A stretch of 64,000 nucleotides of DNA, taken from NCBI GenBank assembly GCA_913057925.1, contig CAJXPG010000001.1, positions 1-64,000 on the forward strand, read 5' to 3'. Position numbers and translations under genes: made by a program. This document shows positions 41,757-50,702 of this stretch, piece after piece (the first letter of the stretch is position 1; each line of letters begins with the position of its first letter). Below the pieces are notes generated by a model. That model did not search any database. It saw only the letters and a program-made list of their open reading frames with translations, and was not told the origin of the DNA. The stretch is from an uncultured Colwellia sp. (GTDB lineage Bacteria; Pseudomonadota; Gammaproteobacteria; Enterobacterales; Alteromonadaceae).

Positions 41757-42491
41757 TTGCCTGAGATTTTAAATACTATGCCAATAAGCAAAACAATTAA
41801 TAGCGCTCAGCTACTTGGTCAAACACAGGAGCACTTAAGTTACCTTTCAGACAAAGTAGCTATTCATCAAGAAATGACTAGCGCTTATATAGCATTAGCC
41901 AAGGCTGCTAAAGAAGATGGTATCGAACTTAGCATTGCCAGTGGCTTTCGCTCGTTTGAGCGACAAGTTATGCTGTGGAATAATAAGTTTTCTGGCAAAA
42001 CCGCCATTAAGAATGCTGGTGGAGAAACACTCATCCATAGTAGCTTATCTTCTCTGGATTTAATGCATAGTATTTTACTGTATTCAGCCTTACCTGGCGC
42101 AAGTAGACATCACTGGGGCTGCGATATTGATATTTATGCGCCAAACTTACTGCCTGATAATTATCAATTGCAACTAGAGCCGTGGGAATATAGTGAACAA
42201 GGCCCTATGGCTAACTTATCGGCATGGTTAGCAGAGCATGCACATAGACATGGTTTCTACTTTCCCTACTTGAAATTCCAAGGAGGCGTAGCTGAAGAGC
42301 CTTGGCACTTATCTTACGCGCCAATAGCGCAAAGATATCAACAGGCCTTTGATTTAACATCGTTATCCGATGCATTAAGTCAAAGTGAAGTTCTTGGAAA
42401 AGAGTTAATTGTTGCTAACCTTGACCAGATAGCCAGCAGGTATATCAATAATATTTGCGCAATACCCGCTGATATTAAGCTAACGAGTTAA
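41757..42491 (+). CDS. M15 family D-alanyl-D-alanine carboxypeptidase-like protein
   Basis: SGFRSFERQ...SRHHWGCDIDIY...EPWHLSY; start uncertain (ATG at 41778 possible). Confidence 0.9.
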   Translation: MPEILNTMPISKTINSAQLLGQTQEHLSYLSDKVAIHQEMTSAYIALAKAAKEDGIELSIASGFRSFERQVMLWNNKFSGKTAIKNAGGETLIHSSLSSLDLMHSILLYSALPGASRHHWGCDIDIYAPNLLPDNYQLQLEPWEYSEQGPMANLSAWLAEHAHRHGFYFPYLKFQGGVAEEPWHLSYAPIAQRYQQAFDLTSLSDALSQSEVLGKELIVANLDQIASRYINNICAIPADIKLTS

Positions 42492-42588
42492 ATATGTGGG
42501 CTATAAATTGAATATACACCGGCTAATATACAACGACTAAAACACACAAACTACATCACCCTTTTAACCCCTCAACAGAGAAAAACAC

Positions 42589-42783
42589 ATGGATAATTGG
42601 CTTGCCATTGTAATGATAGTGATTGCCTTAATCATCATCATAGGAAACTTAAGCACCTTTCAACGTAGCTCAAAACAGAAGATGCGCAAAAAAGGCTTGA
42701 ACGACCTGCAAGAAACCTTACCGCGTAGTAACAAAACCGACCATAAAATGAATACGGTTGGAAAAGATAAGCTGAGCAAATAA
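42589..42783 (+). CDS. DUF2897 small membrane protein
   Basis: 64 aa, N-terminal TM, downstream of dapE block (YpfN-like position). Confidence 0.75.
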   Translation: MDNWLAIVMIVIALIIIIGNLSTFQRSSKQKMRKKGLNDLQETLPRSNKTDHKMNTVGKDKLSK

Positions 42784-42846
42784 AGTAACGGGATCTGGAT
42801 AACTTAGCCGGGTTACCCTGCACGGTATTGCTACTTAAATTTACTC

Positions 42847-42879
42847 CAAAAAAAACTCCGCATCTGCGGAGTTTTTTTT
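42847..42879. terminator. intrinsic bidirectional terminator
   Basis: AAAAAAAACTCCGCATCTGCGGAGTTTTTTTT. Confidence 0.9.
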
Positions 42880-42930
42880 GTACTTAACAAACCAAAGCAA
42901 GTTAAGTCATAGCTAAAAAGCCATCTCTAA

Positions 42931-44100
42931 CTAAAAGACATCTCTAAAAGACAAGCCTTTTTCAATGACTGGGAAGATTCGCTCTAGCGTTTCTTGAGTC
43001 AACGGCTCACCGTCTGAATTGTAAATAGTAACAGAGGTCTTTTGGTTAACCTCATCAGCAGGCGCTAGTACAAATTGATAGTGTGAATCGTTAACATCAA
43101 TAACAGGAGCCTCATCACCCCAAATACTATCCCAAACACTGGTTTCAGGCTTAACAAAATCTACATAGTAAATCTTTTTATCTTCATTAAGATCAGTGAT
43201 GGTAAAGCCATGTTTTTCAAAAAACAGCGGCATATTGCCCCATAAGTCAGATAAGCCCATTTCGATAATATACGCTTGCTCTGCTTCTACATTTTTACCA
43301 ATACTTACTAGCTTTTGGTTAGCTCGCTTCAAGCGATCTTCTCTTTGCTGAATACGATAATTATAATCAACAGCCGCAATTAACTCATTAAGCATCGCTT
43401 TTTCAGCACGTTGCTTATCAATCGGGTCCATGATGTTATTGCCACCCTTTTCATTTGTTTCTAAATAATCAACTAAAGAAACACGTAAAGAGACACTTCG
43501 CCCATGAGATTTTGCTAATAATTGAAAACGAAAACGAATACTTTTTGCGTACTCTATTTCAGTGAATATCCAACCGGTTTCCACTTCATCATGATACCAG
43601 TCTGATTCCAATATTTTGGCTCTAATACCTTCTCGCTTAATACTGGTTTCTTTTAAACTGGTTGCACCTTCAATAACTTTACTAAGTGTTTCTTCGGTAT
43701 CTTCAGTAATGTAGTTATAAGACACTTGGTCTTCATTTAACTTGTCTAAGATAACTTTTTCAATAAAATCTAATAGGTCTTTATCTTCAAGTACTTTATC
43801 AAACCAAATGATGGCAATGCCTGATTCTTCAACAACACGAGATGAAGCGGCAACAGGCATAACTAATGAAGGCGCCCTGATATCCATGTTTTCACCAATA
43901 GGCCCTTCATGGTTAATGTTATCTGTTACAAAAAAGTCGTTAGCTCGCTTAGGTTTACTTAAATTATCAGGGATAATGAGTTCATTGGCTTCAGGCTTAT
44001 TTTGATAATCAAAGCTTCCTTGAGCTTGTTTATTATTAACGGCACTACACGCTGTTAGTGATATGGCTAACAGTGATACATAAAAGACTCTACAACTCAT
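42931..44100 (-). CDS. bamC: outer membrane protein assembly factor BamC
   Basis: lipobox SLTAC; two BamC-like repeats; neighbour of gcvR-bcp. Confidence 0.88.
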   Translation of the reverse strand: MSCRVFYVSLLAISLTACSAVNNKQAQGSFDYQNKPEANELIIPDNLSKPKRANDFFVTDNINHEGPIGENMDIRAPSLVMPVAASSRVVEESGIAIIWFDKVLEDKDLLDFIEKVILDKLNEDQVSYNYITEDTEETLSKVIEGATSLKETSIKREGIRAKILESDWYHDEVETGWIFTEIEYAKSIRFRFQLLAKSHGRSVSLRVSLVDYLETNEKGGNNIMDPIDKQRAEKAMLNELIAAVDYNYRIQQREDRLKRANQKLVSIGKNVEAEQAYIIEMGLSDLWGNMPLFFEKHGFTITDLNEDKKIYYVDFVKPETSVWDSIWGDEAPVIDVNDSHYQFVLAPADEVNQKTSVTIYNSDGEPLTQETLERIFPVIEKGLSFRDVF

Positions 44101-44319
44101 TAAAACTCCCGCGACTTAGTTTATTGGGTTTTCAACACCACTAAGCTCACTTAAAAATTACTGAAAATAGCACGGTATATGGCTAGGCTATATATTGCGC
44201 CCCATGGTACTTGGCTGATTTTACAAACACAAGTTATATGACCACAAAAATTGAAGATGATTCCAACTTTAATCATGATCAGTTACAATGCGCCTTTCTT
44301 GACAACTTAGGCGTAATTA

Positions 44320-44847
44320 ATGTCACAATATTTAGTACTAACAGCAATGGGAGCGGACCGAACTGGTTGTGTTAGTGAGTTAACTAAATTAGCAAGTGAA
44401 TGCGAATGTAATATATTAGATAGTCGAATGGCCCTTTTTGGCTCTGAATTTACCTTTATTATGCTACTCAATGGTGATGCTAGAGCAATCAATAAAATTG
44501 AAGCTAGAATCCCTAAAATAGCGCACGCCTTAGACCTTGTGACTATGATGAAACGCACTTCAGGTCACAGAACCTTTGACTTGGTAAAACATTACCAAGC
44601 AGAGTATTCGGGGATAGACCAACCCGGTATTTTAAAAGCCATGACCGCCTTTTTTGCCACAAGAAAAATTGATATTTCTTCATTAAAATCAGAAATTGAC
44701 CCTAAAACAAACTTTATGAGTGCCAATATTTTATTTGCCTTAACGGAAAAAATTAGTATTGACGAGCTAGAACATGATTTTCTAGAGCTTTGCCAGCAAA
44801 CTGATGTGCAAGGGTTTATTAAAAAAGCTAACGCGAACTTACTTTAA
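44320..44847 (+). CDS. gcvR: glycine cleavage system transcriptional repressor (ACT domains)
   Basis: YLVLTAMGADRTGCVSELTKLASECECNILDSRMALFGSEFTFIMLL; followed by bcp. Confidence 0.92.
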   Translation: MSQYLVLTAMGADRTGCVSELTKLASECECNILDSRMALFGSEFTFIMLLNGDARAINKIEARIPKIAHALDLVTMMKRTSGHRTFDLVKHYQAEYSGIDQPGILKAMTAFFATRKIDISSLKSEIDPKTNFMSANILFALTEKISIDELEHDFLELCQQTDVQGFIKKANANLL

Positions 44848-44921
44848 GTTTTAGGGTAGCAGTCAATAATAAAGTGACTTAATCTAACACGTTGATTATA
44901 AAATAAATTAAAAGAGGAACT

Positions 44922-45404
44922 TTGATGAACACATTAAAAGTAGGTGATACTGCACCATTGTTTAACCTTGCCAATGAAAATGATGACATGGTGGCATTAC
45001 AAGATTACCTTGGAAAGAAACAAGTATTGGTTTATTTCTACCCAAAAGCTATGACGCCGGGTTGTACCGTGCAAGCCCAAGGTTTACGTGATATCAAAGC
45101 AGAACTAGACGCTTTAAATACTGTGGTATTTGGTATCAGTCCTGATGAAGTTAAGCGCCTTACTAAATTTTGTACGCGTGATGAACTAAATTTCTCGCTA
45201 CTTTCAGATGTTGATCATAAAGTGGCCGATGACTTTGGCGTTTGGGGCTTGAAGAAATTTATGGGCCGTGAATATGACGGCATTCATCGTTTAAGCTTTT
45301 TGATTGGTTTAGATGGAAAAATAAGCCATGTTTTTAACAAGTTTAAAACCAAAGAACATCACGATGTTGTACTTGCGGTTTTGAATGAATTAAACAACGC
45401 GTAA
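44922..45404 (+). CDS. bcp: thioredoxin-dependent thiol peroxidase (peroxiredoxin Bcp)
   Basis: VLVYFYPKAMTPGCTVQAQGLRD peroxiredoxin motif. Confidence 0.95.
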   Translation: MMNTLKVGDTAPLFNLANENDDMVALQDYLGKKQVLVYFYPKAMTPGCTVQAQGLRDIKAELDALNTVVFGISPDEVKRLTKFCTRDELNFSLLSDVDHKVADDFGVWGLKKFMGREYDGIHRLSFLIGLDGKISHVFNKFKTKEHHDVVLAVLNELNNA

Positions 45405-45480
45405 TTGCTATCGCTTATTTGAGAACAATGACTTCATCTTGGGAATTGTTCAGATAACAGATAACAGATAACGATAAAAC

Positions 45481-45521
45481 AAAAAGCCGTAAACTCATTC
45501 AAATGAGTTTACGGCTTTTTT
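45481..45521. terminator. bidirectional intrinsic terminator
   Basis: AAAAAGCCGTAAACTCATTcaaATGAGTTTACGGCTTTTTT between convergent bcp and mgsA. Confidence 0.92.
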
Positions 45522-45598
45522 GATCAGCAAATTCAGTATTATCTATACAAGGCTCAAGCGATTATCCATATGAGTCCAACTTATATTAATTCAACTTG

Positions 45599-46063
45599 CT
45601 ACTTAGTTCGATCAGCCAAGTATCCTGCATAATCAGGAATGTCAATTTCACTCTCTTGAGTCATCCGCTCTGAGTCCATTAAGAAATTAGCGGTTGATTT
45701 ATTGGTCGCCACAGGAATGTTCCACACAGCTGCCAGTCTTAATAACGCTTTAACATCTGGATCATGCGGTACTGCATCTAATGGATCCCAGAAGAAAATC
45801 ATCACATCAATTTCTCCTTCTGCAATCAGCGCACCAAGCTGTTGATCGCCGCCCATTGGTCCTGAAAATAAGCATTTCACCGGCAAACCTATCTTATCGC
45901 TAAGTAAAGTTCCTGTTGTGCCCGTGGCAAACAGGTGATGAAATTTCAAATCATCACTGCGCTGTTTTGCCCAAGCGATTAAGTCTGATTTTTTATTATC
46001 ATGAGCCACCAACGCCATACGTTTGTGTGCCGGCATGACTCTTTTGGTGTAAGAAATCTTCAT
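45599..46063 (-). CDS. mgsA: methylglyoxal synthase
   Basis: [57 protein letters not shown]. Confidence 0.97.
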   Translation of the reverse strand: MKISYTKRVMPAHKRMALVAHDNKKSDLIAWAKQRSDDLKFHHLFATGTTGTLLSDKIGLPVKCLFSGPMGGDQQLGALIAEGEIDVMIFFWDPLDAVPHDPDVKALLRLAAVWNIPVATNKSTANFLMDSERMTQESEIDIPDYAGYLADRTK

Positions 46064-46122
46064 CTTGGTTCCTTAAATTAAATCTATCATTTAAAGGTAA
46101 TATCTAACGGTATTTATCAGGG

Positions 46123-47199
46123 TTAAGACGCCTCAGCGCTCGTTTCTGGCTCGGGTATGGTTGGCCAAGCATTGATTACCGCTTTTACTAACGTCGCTAA
46201 AGGTATAGCAAAAAACACGCCCCAAAAACCCCATAGACCACCGAAAAAGATCACCGCAATAATGATAATAACGGGGTGTAAATTTACTGCTTCAGAAAAA
46301 AGTAATGGTACGATTACGTTACCATCAAGCGCTTGAATAATACCGTAAGCGAGCATAACGTAACCAAACTCGCTACTGAAACCAAACTGAAAGAGGGCTA
46401 CCAGAGTTACCGGTAAAGTTACCACTGTCGCACCAACATAAGGTACTAGCACCGAAAGCCCCACTAACACACCTAACAATAAAGCGTATTGTAAATCAAG
46501 GAACATAAACGAAACGGTACTTGCCGCGCCTACAATAAGGATTTCAATCACTTTACCACGAATGTAGTTTAGAATTTGTTGATTCATTTCTTTGCCTACT
46601 TTAATTGCCATACGGCGCTCTTTAGGTAGAAAAATAGCAATACTGTTAAGTAATTCAGCTTTGTCCTTCAAGAAAAAGAATACCATCAAAGGTACTAAAA
46701 TAAGATAAACCATCAAAGCAACAATATCTGAAATGGAGTTGAGTGACGCCTTAAGCGCTACTTGCCCCCACTCCAATAAATTATCATTTACCATAACGAT
46801 AAAGCTTTCAATTTGAGAGGCTTGAATCAATTCAGGGTATTGCTCTGGCAATGTTAAAAGGTATTCTTGTCCTTGGCTGATCATATGTGGCACTTCTTGA
46901 AATAAGTTACTGCTTTGCTTCCAAATAATGGGCATCAAACCTAACACTGCTAACAGCGAAAAACTAAGAAAAGTGACCACCACAACCACAGTAGCACTTG
47001 AACGTGACATGGAGTTATGCATCAACTTATTAACCGGTAAGTCTAATAAAAAAGCGAGTGCGATTGCGACAAACACCGGCATAAGTAAGCTACTAAATAA
47101 GGCAATAAACAAAGCAATGCATAATAAAATAACCACTAAGGTGACTGCATGAGGGTCAGAGAACTTTCGCGTGTACCAATCACTAAATAACTTAAACAT
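46123..47199 (-). CDS. AI-2E family transporter / PerM-like permease
   Basis: multi-TM; PLMVFFFLKDK, VPYVGATVVTLPV, ALDGNVIVPLLFSEAVNLHPV. Confidence 0.93.
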   Translation of the reverse strand: MFKLFSDWYTRKFSDPHAVTLVVILLCIALFIALFSSLLMPVFVAIALAFLLDLPVNKLMHNSMSRSSATVVVVVTFLSFSLLAVLGLMPIIWKQSSNLFQEVPHMISQGQEYLLTLPEQYPELIQASQIESFIVMVNDNLLEWGQVALKASLNSISDIVALMVYLILVPLMVFFFLKDKAELLNSIAIFLPKERRMAIKVGKEMNQQILNYIRGKVIEILIVGAASTVSFMFLDLQYALLLGVLVGLSVLVPYVGATVVTLPVTLVALFQFGFSSEFGYVMLAYGIIQALDGNVIVPLLFSEAVNLHPVIIIIAVIFFGGLWGFWGVFFAIPLATLVKAVINAWPTIPEPETSAEAS

Positions 47200-47208
47200 A
47201 ACTACCTT

Positions 47209-47481
47209 TTAATTTTTATCTTGAGAAGATTTTATCTGTTTTACATTTATCTCAACAATACGGTTACCAATGGTTTTCTTAACGTAATCATAACCTTGAT
47301 TATTGAGTAATTTGGGGATATCTTTTATTGAACCACTATCATCAAGGGTAATAATGCATTGATCGCCACGTACCATTTTCTTTAATAACAAACGTAGTTG
47401 AACCAAGGGGATAGGACACTTTTGACCTACACCATCATATTTATAAATCATTTGTTCCTGTTGAACGGTTATTTTAAACAA
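47209..47481 (-). CDS. TusA-family sulfurtransferase-like protein
   Basis: YDGVGQKCPIPLVQLRLLLKKM CPxP motif. Confidence 0.88.
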   Translation of the reverse strand: MFKITVQQEQMIYKYDGVGQKCPIPLVQLRLLLKKMVRGDQCIITLDDSGSIKDIPKLLNNQGYDYVKKTIGNRIVEINVKQIKSSQDKN

Positions 47482-47640
47482 TAATAAGTTAATTTAAATA
47501 TTCTAGATTAACTAAATCAACACTTTAGTTTAATTGACTTATTTGCGACAATTAATAGTATAGACAAACTAGCGCCATCATAACTTACCTCCTTCGGTAA
47601 GTCTTATGAAAATAAGTTTATTATCAGGAATATCATAGTA

Positions 47641-48249
47641 ATGAGTTCATTAAGTGCCAAGCCTAATTTAAAAGAAATTAATGCCTATAAAAAGAAGATC
47701 AACTGGGGCGATGTACCTGCCATGTATCATATGTTTTCTTCTTCATTGGGTAATTTAGATGGCATCCTTACTCATGGTTTTGATAGTGCGTATAAGCAAA
47801 TATTAAACCCTAACACTTGGAATTTAGCCCTGCTAGATGGTTGTAAAAAGCCTGACGGCAGCTTTCATGTCGAGCAAAAACCGCAAATTAGTTTACGTCA
47901 TGAGTATAATGAAATGGGCTACGAGTTACATTGCTACCCCGCTGTTGACGGTGAAGTCGTTAGCCAAGGCATGCTTGAAAAAGGTCATACGCCATTTATT
48001 CATTGGCAGCCTGAAAAAATGCAAATGCTGTTTCGAATTAATAGTATAATAGCTTTTTCAATTTACTGTTTTAAAAATGGGGATGAAGCAGATTTCGCGC
48101 TATTAAAGTTTGCCCATTACAAAGTAGAAGAATTAATTACAATATTAAGCGAATCTTTTCAAATCATTGCGGTCAAAGGTTATAACATAGCCGAGTTTTA
48201 TCAAGAGATAGCCAAAAGAAATGGCGATGTTCTCGCGCAAGAAAGTTAG
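47641..48249 (+). CDS. hypothetical protein
   Basis: 202 aa ATG-started ORF, no family recognised. Confidence 0.75.
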   Translation: MSSLSAKPNLKEINAYKKKINWGDVPAMYHMFSSSLGNLDGILTHGFDSAYKQILNPNTWNLALLDGCKKPDGSFHVEQKPQISLRHEYNEMGYELHCYPAVDGEVVSQGMLEKGHTPFIHWQPEKMQMLFRINSIIAFSIYCFKNGDEADFALLKFAHYKVEELITILSESFQIIAVKGYNIAEFYQEIAKRNGDVLAQES

Positions 48250-48298
48250 ATATCACTAAATAAGTCACCCCAAAATAATTTCGCCTTAGGAAGATATA

Positions 48299-49762
48299 TT
48301 GTTAAATCCAATTCCCCTGTTTAGCGCCATGCTTTTAACTGTAAGCATTGCTGTAGCGACAAGCTTTAATGCGAGTGCAATAGATAACAATAAAAATAAA
48401 TTACCTGATATTGGCATCTCTGGTTACAGCGTATTATCGATTGATAAAGAATTGCAACTTGGTCAAGCTATGATGCGCCAACTTCGTGGCTCATCACCTA
48501 TGATCCAAGATCCTGTATTAATCGAGTATATCAATCATTTAGGTAACACCTTGGTTAAAAATGCCCAAGGGGTTAACTATGCTTTTGAATTTTTCCTTAT
48601 CAATAATGCCGAATTAAATGCGTTCGCTTTTTTTGGTGGTCATGTCGGCATTCATAGCGGTTTGATTACCACTGCTGATACTGAAAGTGAATTAGCCTCA
48701 GTTATCGCACATGAAATATCTCATGTAACACAGCGTCATTTAGCTCGTCGTCTTGAATCACAAAGCCAAACTCAAGGCTTAACTATGGCTGCAATGTTAT
48801 CAAGTGTATTGCTTACCTTAGTCAACCCAACGGTTGGTATGGCAGCACTGAGTGCAAGTATGGCGGCAAGCCAACAAGCAAGTATTAACTATACTCGAGG
48901 TAATGAAAAAGAAGCCGATAGAGTGGGTATTGCTTTATTGGCTAACAGTAACTTTGATCCACAAGGTGCAGCAAGCTTTTTCAGTAAGATGTCAGCGAAA
49001 TACCGTTACTCTAGTAAGCCGCCAGCAATGTTGCTTACTCACCCGGTGCCTGAATCTCGGATCACCGATGCCCGCCAAAGAGCGCTTAATTATCCAGTAA
49101 GACCATTACCGCCGAGTTTAGATTTTGAATTAACCAAAGCGCGACTAAAAGCTCGCTATCAAGGTGATGTAAAATCAAACATTACCTATTTCAATAGACA
49201 ACTTGATAAAAAACGTTATGTTCTTAAAGAAGCGGCACAATACGGCCTTGCGTTATCTTATTTTGAAAATAAGCAAACCGTTAAAGCCCAAGAATTATTA
49301 CTTCAGTTATTAGCGACAGATGCTAATAATTTATTTTATGTTGATGCCCTAACAGACGTGTATATTGCCAATAACCAAACAGATAAAGCAATTAGTATGC
49401 TTAAACAACTCAACTTGTTTATGCCAAATAATCAGGTGGTTAGTTTAAATTATGCGAATGCATTACTGGCGGATAAACAATTCGATCTTTCAGCACAAAT
49501 CTTACAAGACTTTTTACTGGTTAATCCTGGTAACTTTATCGCTTATGATTTACTGACCAATTTATATCGTTCTCAAGGTAAAATAGGCTTAATGCACATG
49601 AATAAAGCTGAAGTACTTGCGCTTTTAGGCGCATACTCCAAGGCCGTAGATGAGCTGCAAACCAGTTATGGATTTCTTGAAGAACAACCACTGATGCAAA
49701 AGCGTGTTAAAGCGCGTATTTTACAATTTCAAGAACAAGAAAGCCGTTTAAAGCGCTTATAG
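48299..49762 (+). CDS. bepA: M48 family periplasmic metalloprotease/chaperone with TPRs
   Basis: signal peptide, VIAHEISHVTQRH, NEKEADRVGIALL; C-terminal TPRs; followed by arsC as in E. coli. Confidence 0.94.
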   Translation: MLNPIPLFSAMLLTVSIAVATSFNASAIDNNKNKLPDIGISGYSVLSIDKELQLGQAMMRQLRGSSPMIQDPVLIEYINHLGNTLVKNAQGVNYAFEFFLINNAELNAFAFFGGHVGIHSGLITTADTESELASVIAHEISHVTQRHLARRLESQSQTQGLTMAAMLSSVLLTLVNPTVGMAALSASMAASQQASINYTRGNEKEADRVGIALLANSNFDPQGAASFFSKMSAKYRYSSKPPAMLLTHPVPESRITDARQRALNYPVRPLPPSLDFELTKARLKARYQGDVKSNITYFNRQLDKKRYVLKEAAQYGLALSYFENKQTVKAQELLLQLLATDANNLFYVDALTDVYIANNQTDKAISMLKQLNLFMPNNQVVSLNYANALLADKQFDLSAQILQDFLLVNPGNFIAYDLLTNLYRSQGKIGLMHMNKAEVLALLGAYSKAVDELQTSYGFLEEQPLMQKRVKARILQFQEQESRLKRL

Positions 49763-49838
49763 TTATTTGCTGCTAACGGTTTAACCGACTATATAAAACT
49801 TAAGAACTCTTCACGAGTTAATTATCCAAGGAAAAATC

Positions 49839-50198
49839 ATGTTTACTATTTACCACAACCCTAGATGTTCTAAAAGCCGTCAAACTTTAGCTTTACTAGA
49901 AGAGCAAGCAGCAAGCGCAAACCAAGCCGTTACTATCGTTGAATACTTAAAAACACCGTTGAGTGTAGATGAGATTAAAAATCTACAAACACAACTGCGT
50001 TGTACTGCCATTGAAATGATGCGTGTTAAAGAAGACGAGTTTAAAGCGCAAAACCTTAAAGGTGCCAGTGATGATGTATTAAACAATGCTATGGCTAGTA
50101 CAGCAAAACTGATTGAGCGCCCAATCGTTACAGACGGTGAAAAAGCTATCATCGGTCGTCCTCCTGAGAATGTGTTAACCTTCTTCAGTAATAAATAA
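49839..50198 (+). CDS. arsC: arsenate reductase (glutaredoxin) family
   Basis: IYHNPRCSKSRQTLALLEE...LIERPIVTDGEKAIIGRPPENVL. Confidence 0.95.
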   Translation: MFTIYHNPRCSKSRQTLALLEEQAASANQAVTIVEYLKTPLSVDEIKNLQTQLRCTAIEMMRVKEDEFKAQNLKGASDDVLNNAMASTAKLIERPIVTDGEKAIIGRPPENVLTFFSNK

Positions 50199-50233
50199 CC
50201 CGTTAGTTAAACAATCAATTAAACAGAAATCAA

Positions 50234-50644
50234 ATGAATAAAACGAGCAACGAGCGAAAAATCTCAACCAGTAATTATAAAAAAATAGCCTTAATCGGCT
50301 ATTTTTCTTTACTTATCTTTATGCCGCTATGGTTAATTGTCTTGAGCCCGAGTGAAAGTTTAAGTATTACCACTTCTTTAATCATGTTTACTTTACCGCT
50401 TTTATTTCCGCTAAAAGGCATGCTGCAAGGCAACCCATTTACCTATGCCTGGTCAAATTTTATCGTATTGATCTATTTCTTACACAGTTTAACTACGCTT
50501 TGGGTATTGCCAGAAGACAGAATTTGGGCAATATTAGAGTTAATTTTTGCAAGTACCATGTTTTTTGGTGCTACATATTATGCAAAGTATCGCGGTCAAG
50601 AGCTTGGGTTAAGTATCAGAAAGAAAAAAGATAACAAAGAATAG
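50234..50644 (+). CDS. DUF2069 membrane protein
   Basis: four TM-like segments; position downstream of arsC. Confidence 0.82.
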   Translation: MNKTSNERKISTSNYKKIALIGYFSLLIFMPLWLIVLSPSESLSITTSLIMFTLPLLFPLKGMLQGNPFTYAWSNFIVLIYFLHSLTTLWVLPEDRIWAILELIFASTMFFGATYYAKYRGQELGLSIRKKKDNKE

Positions 50645-50702
50645 ATACCGCTTAGTATTGCTCCGAGAAACTTAGACTAGTTAAAAAGATAGGAAGAAGT
50701 AT

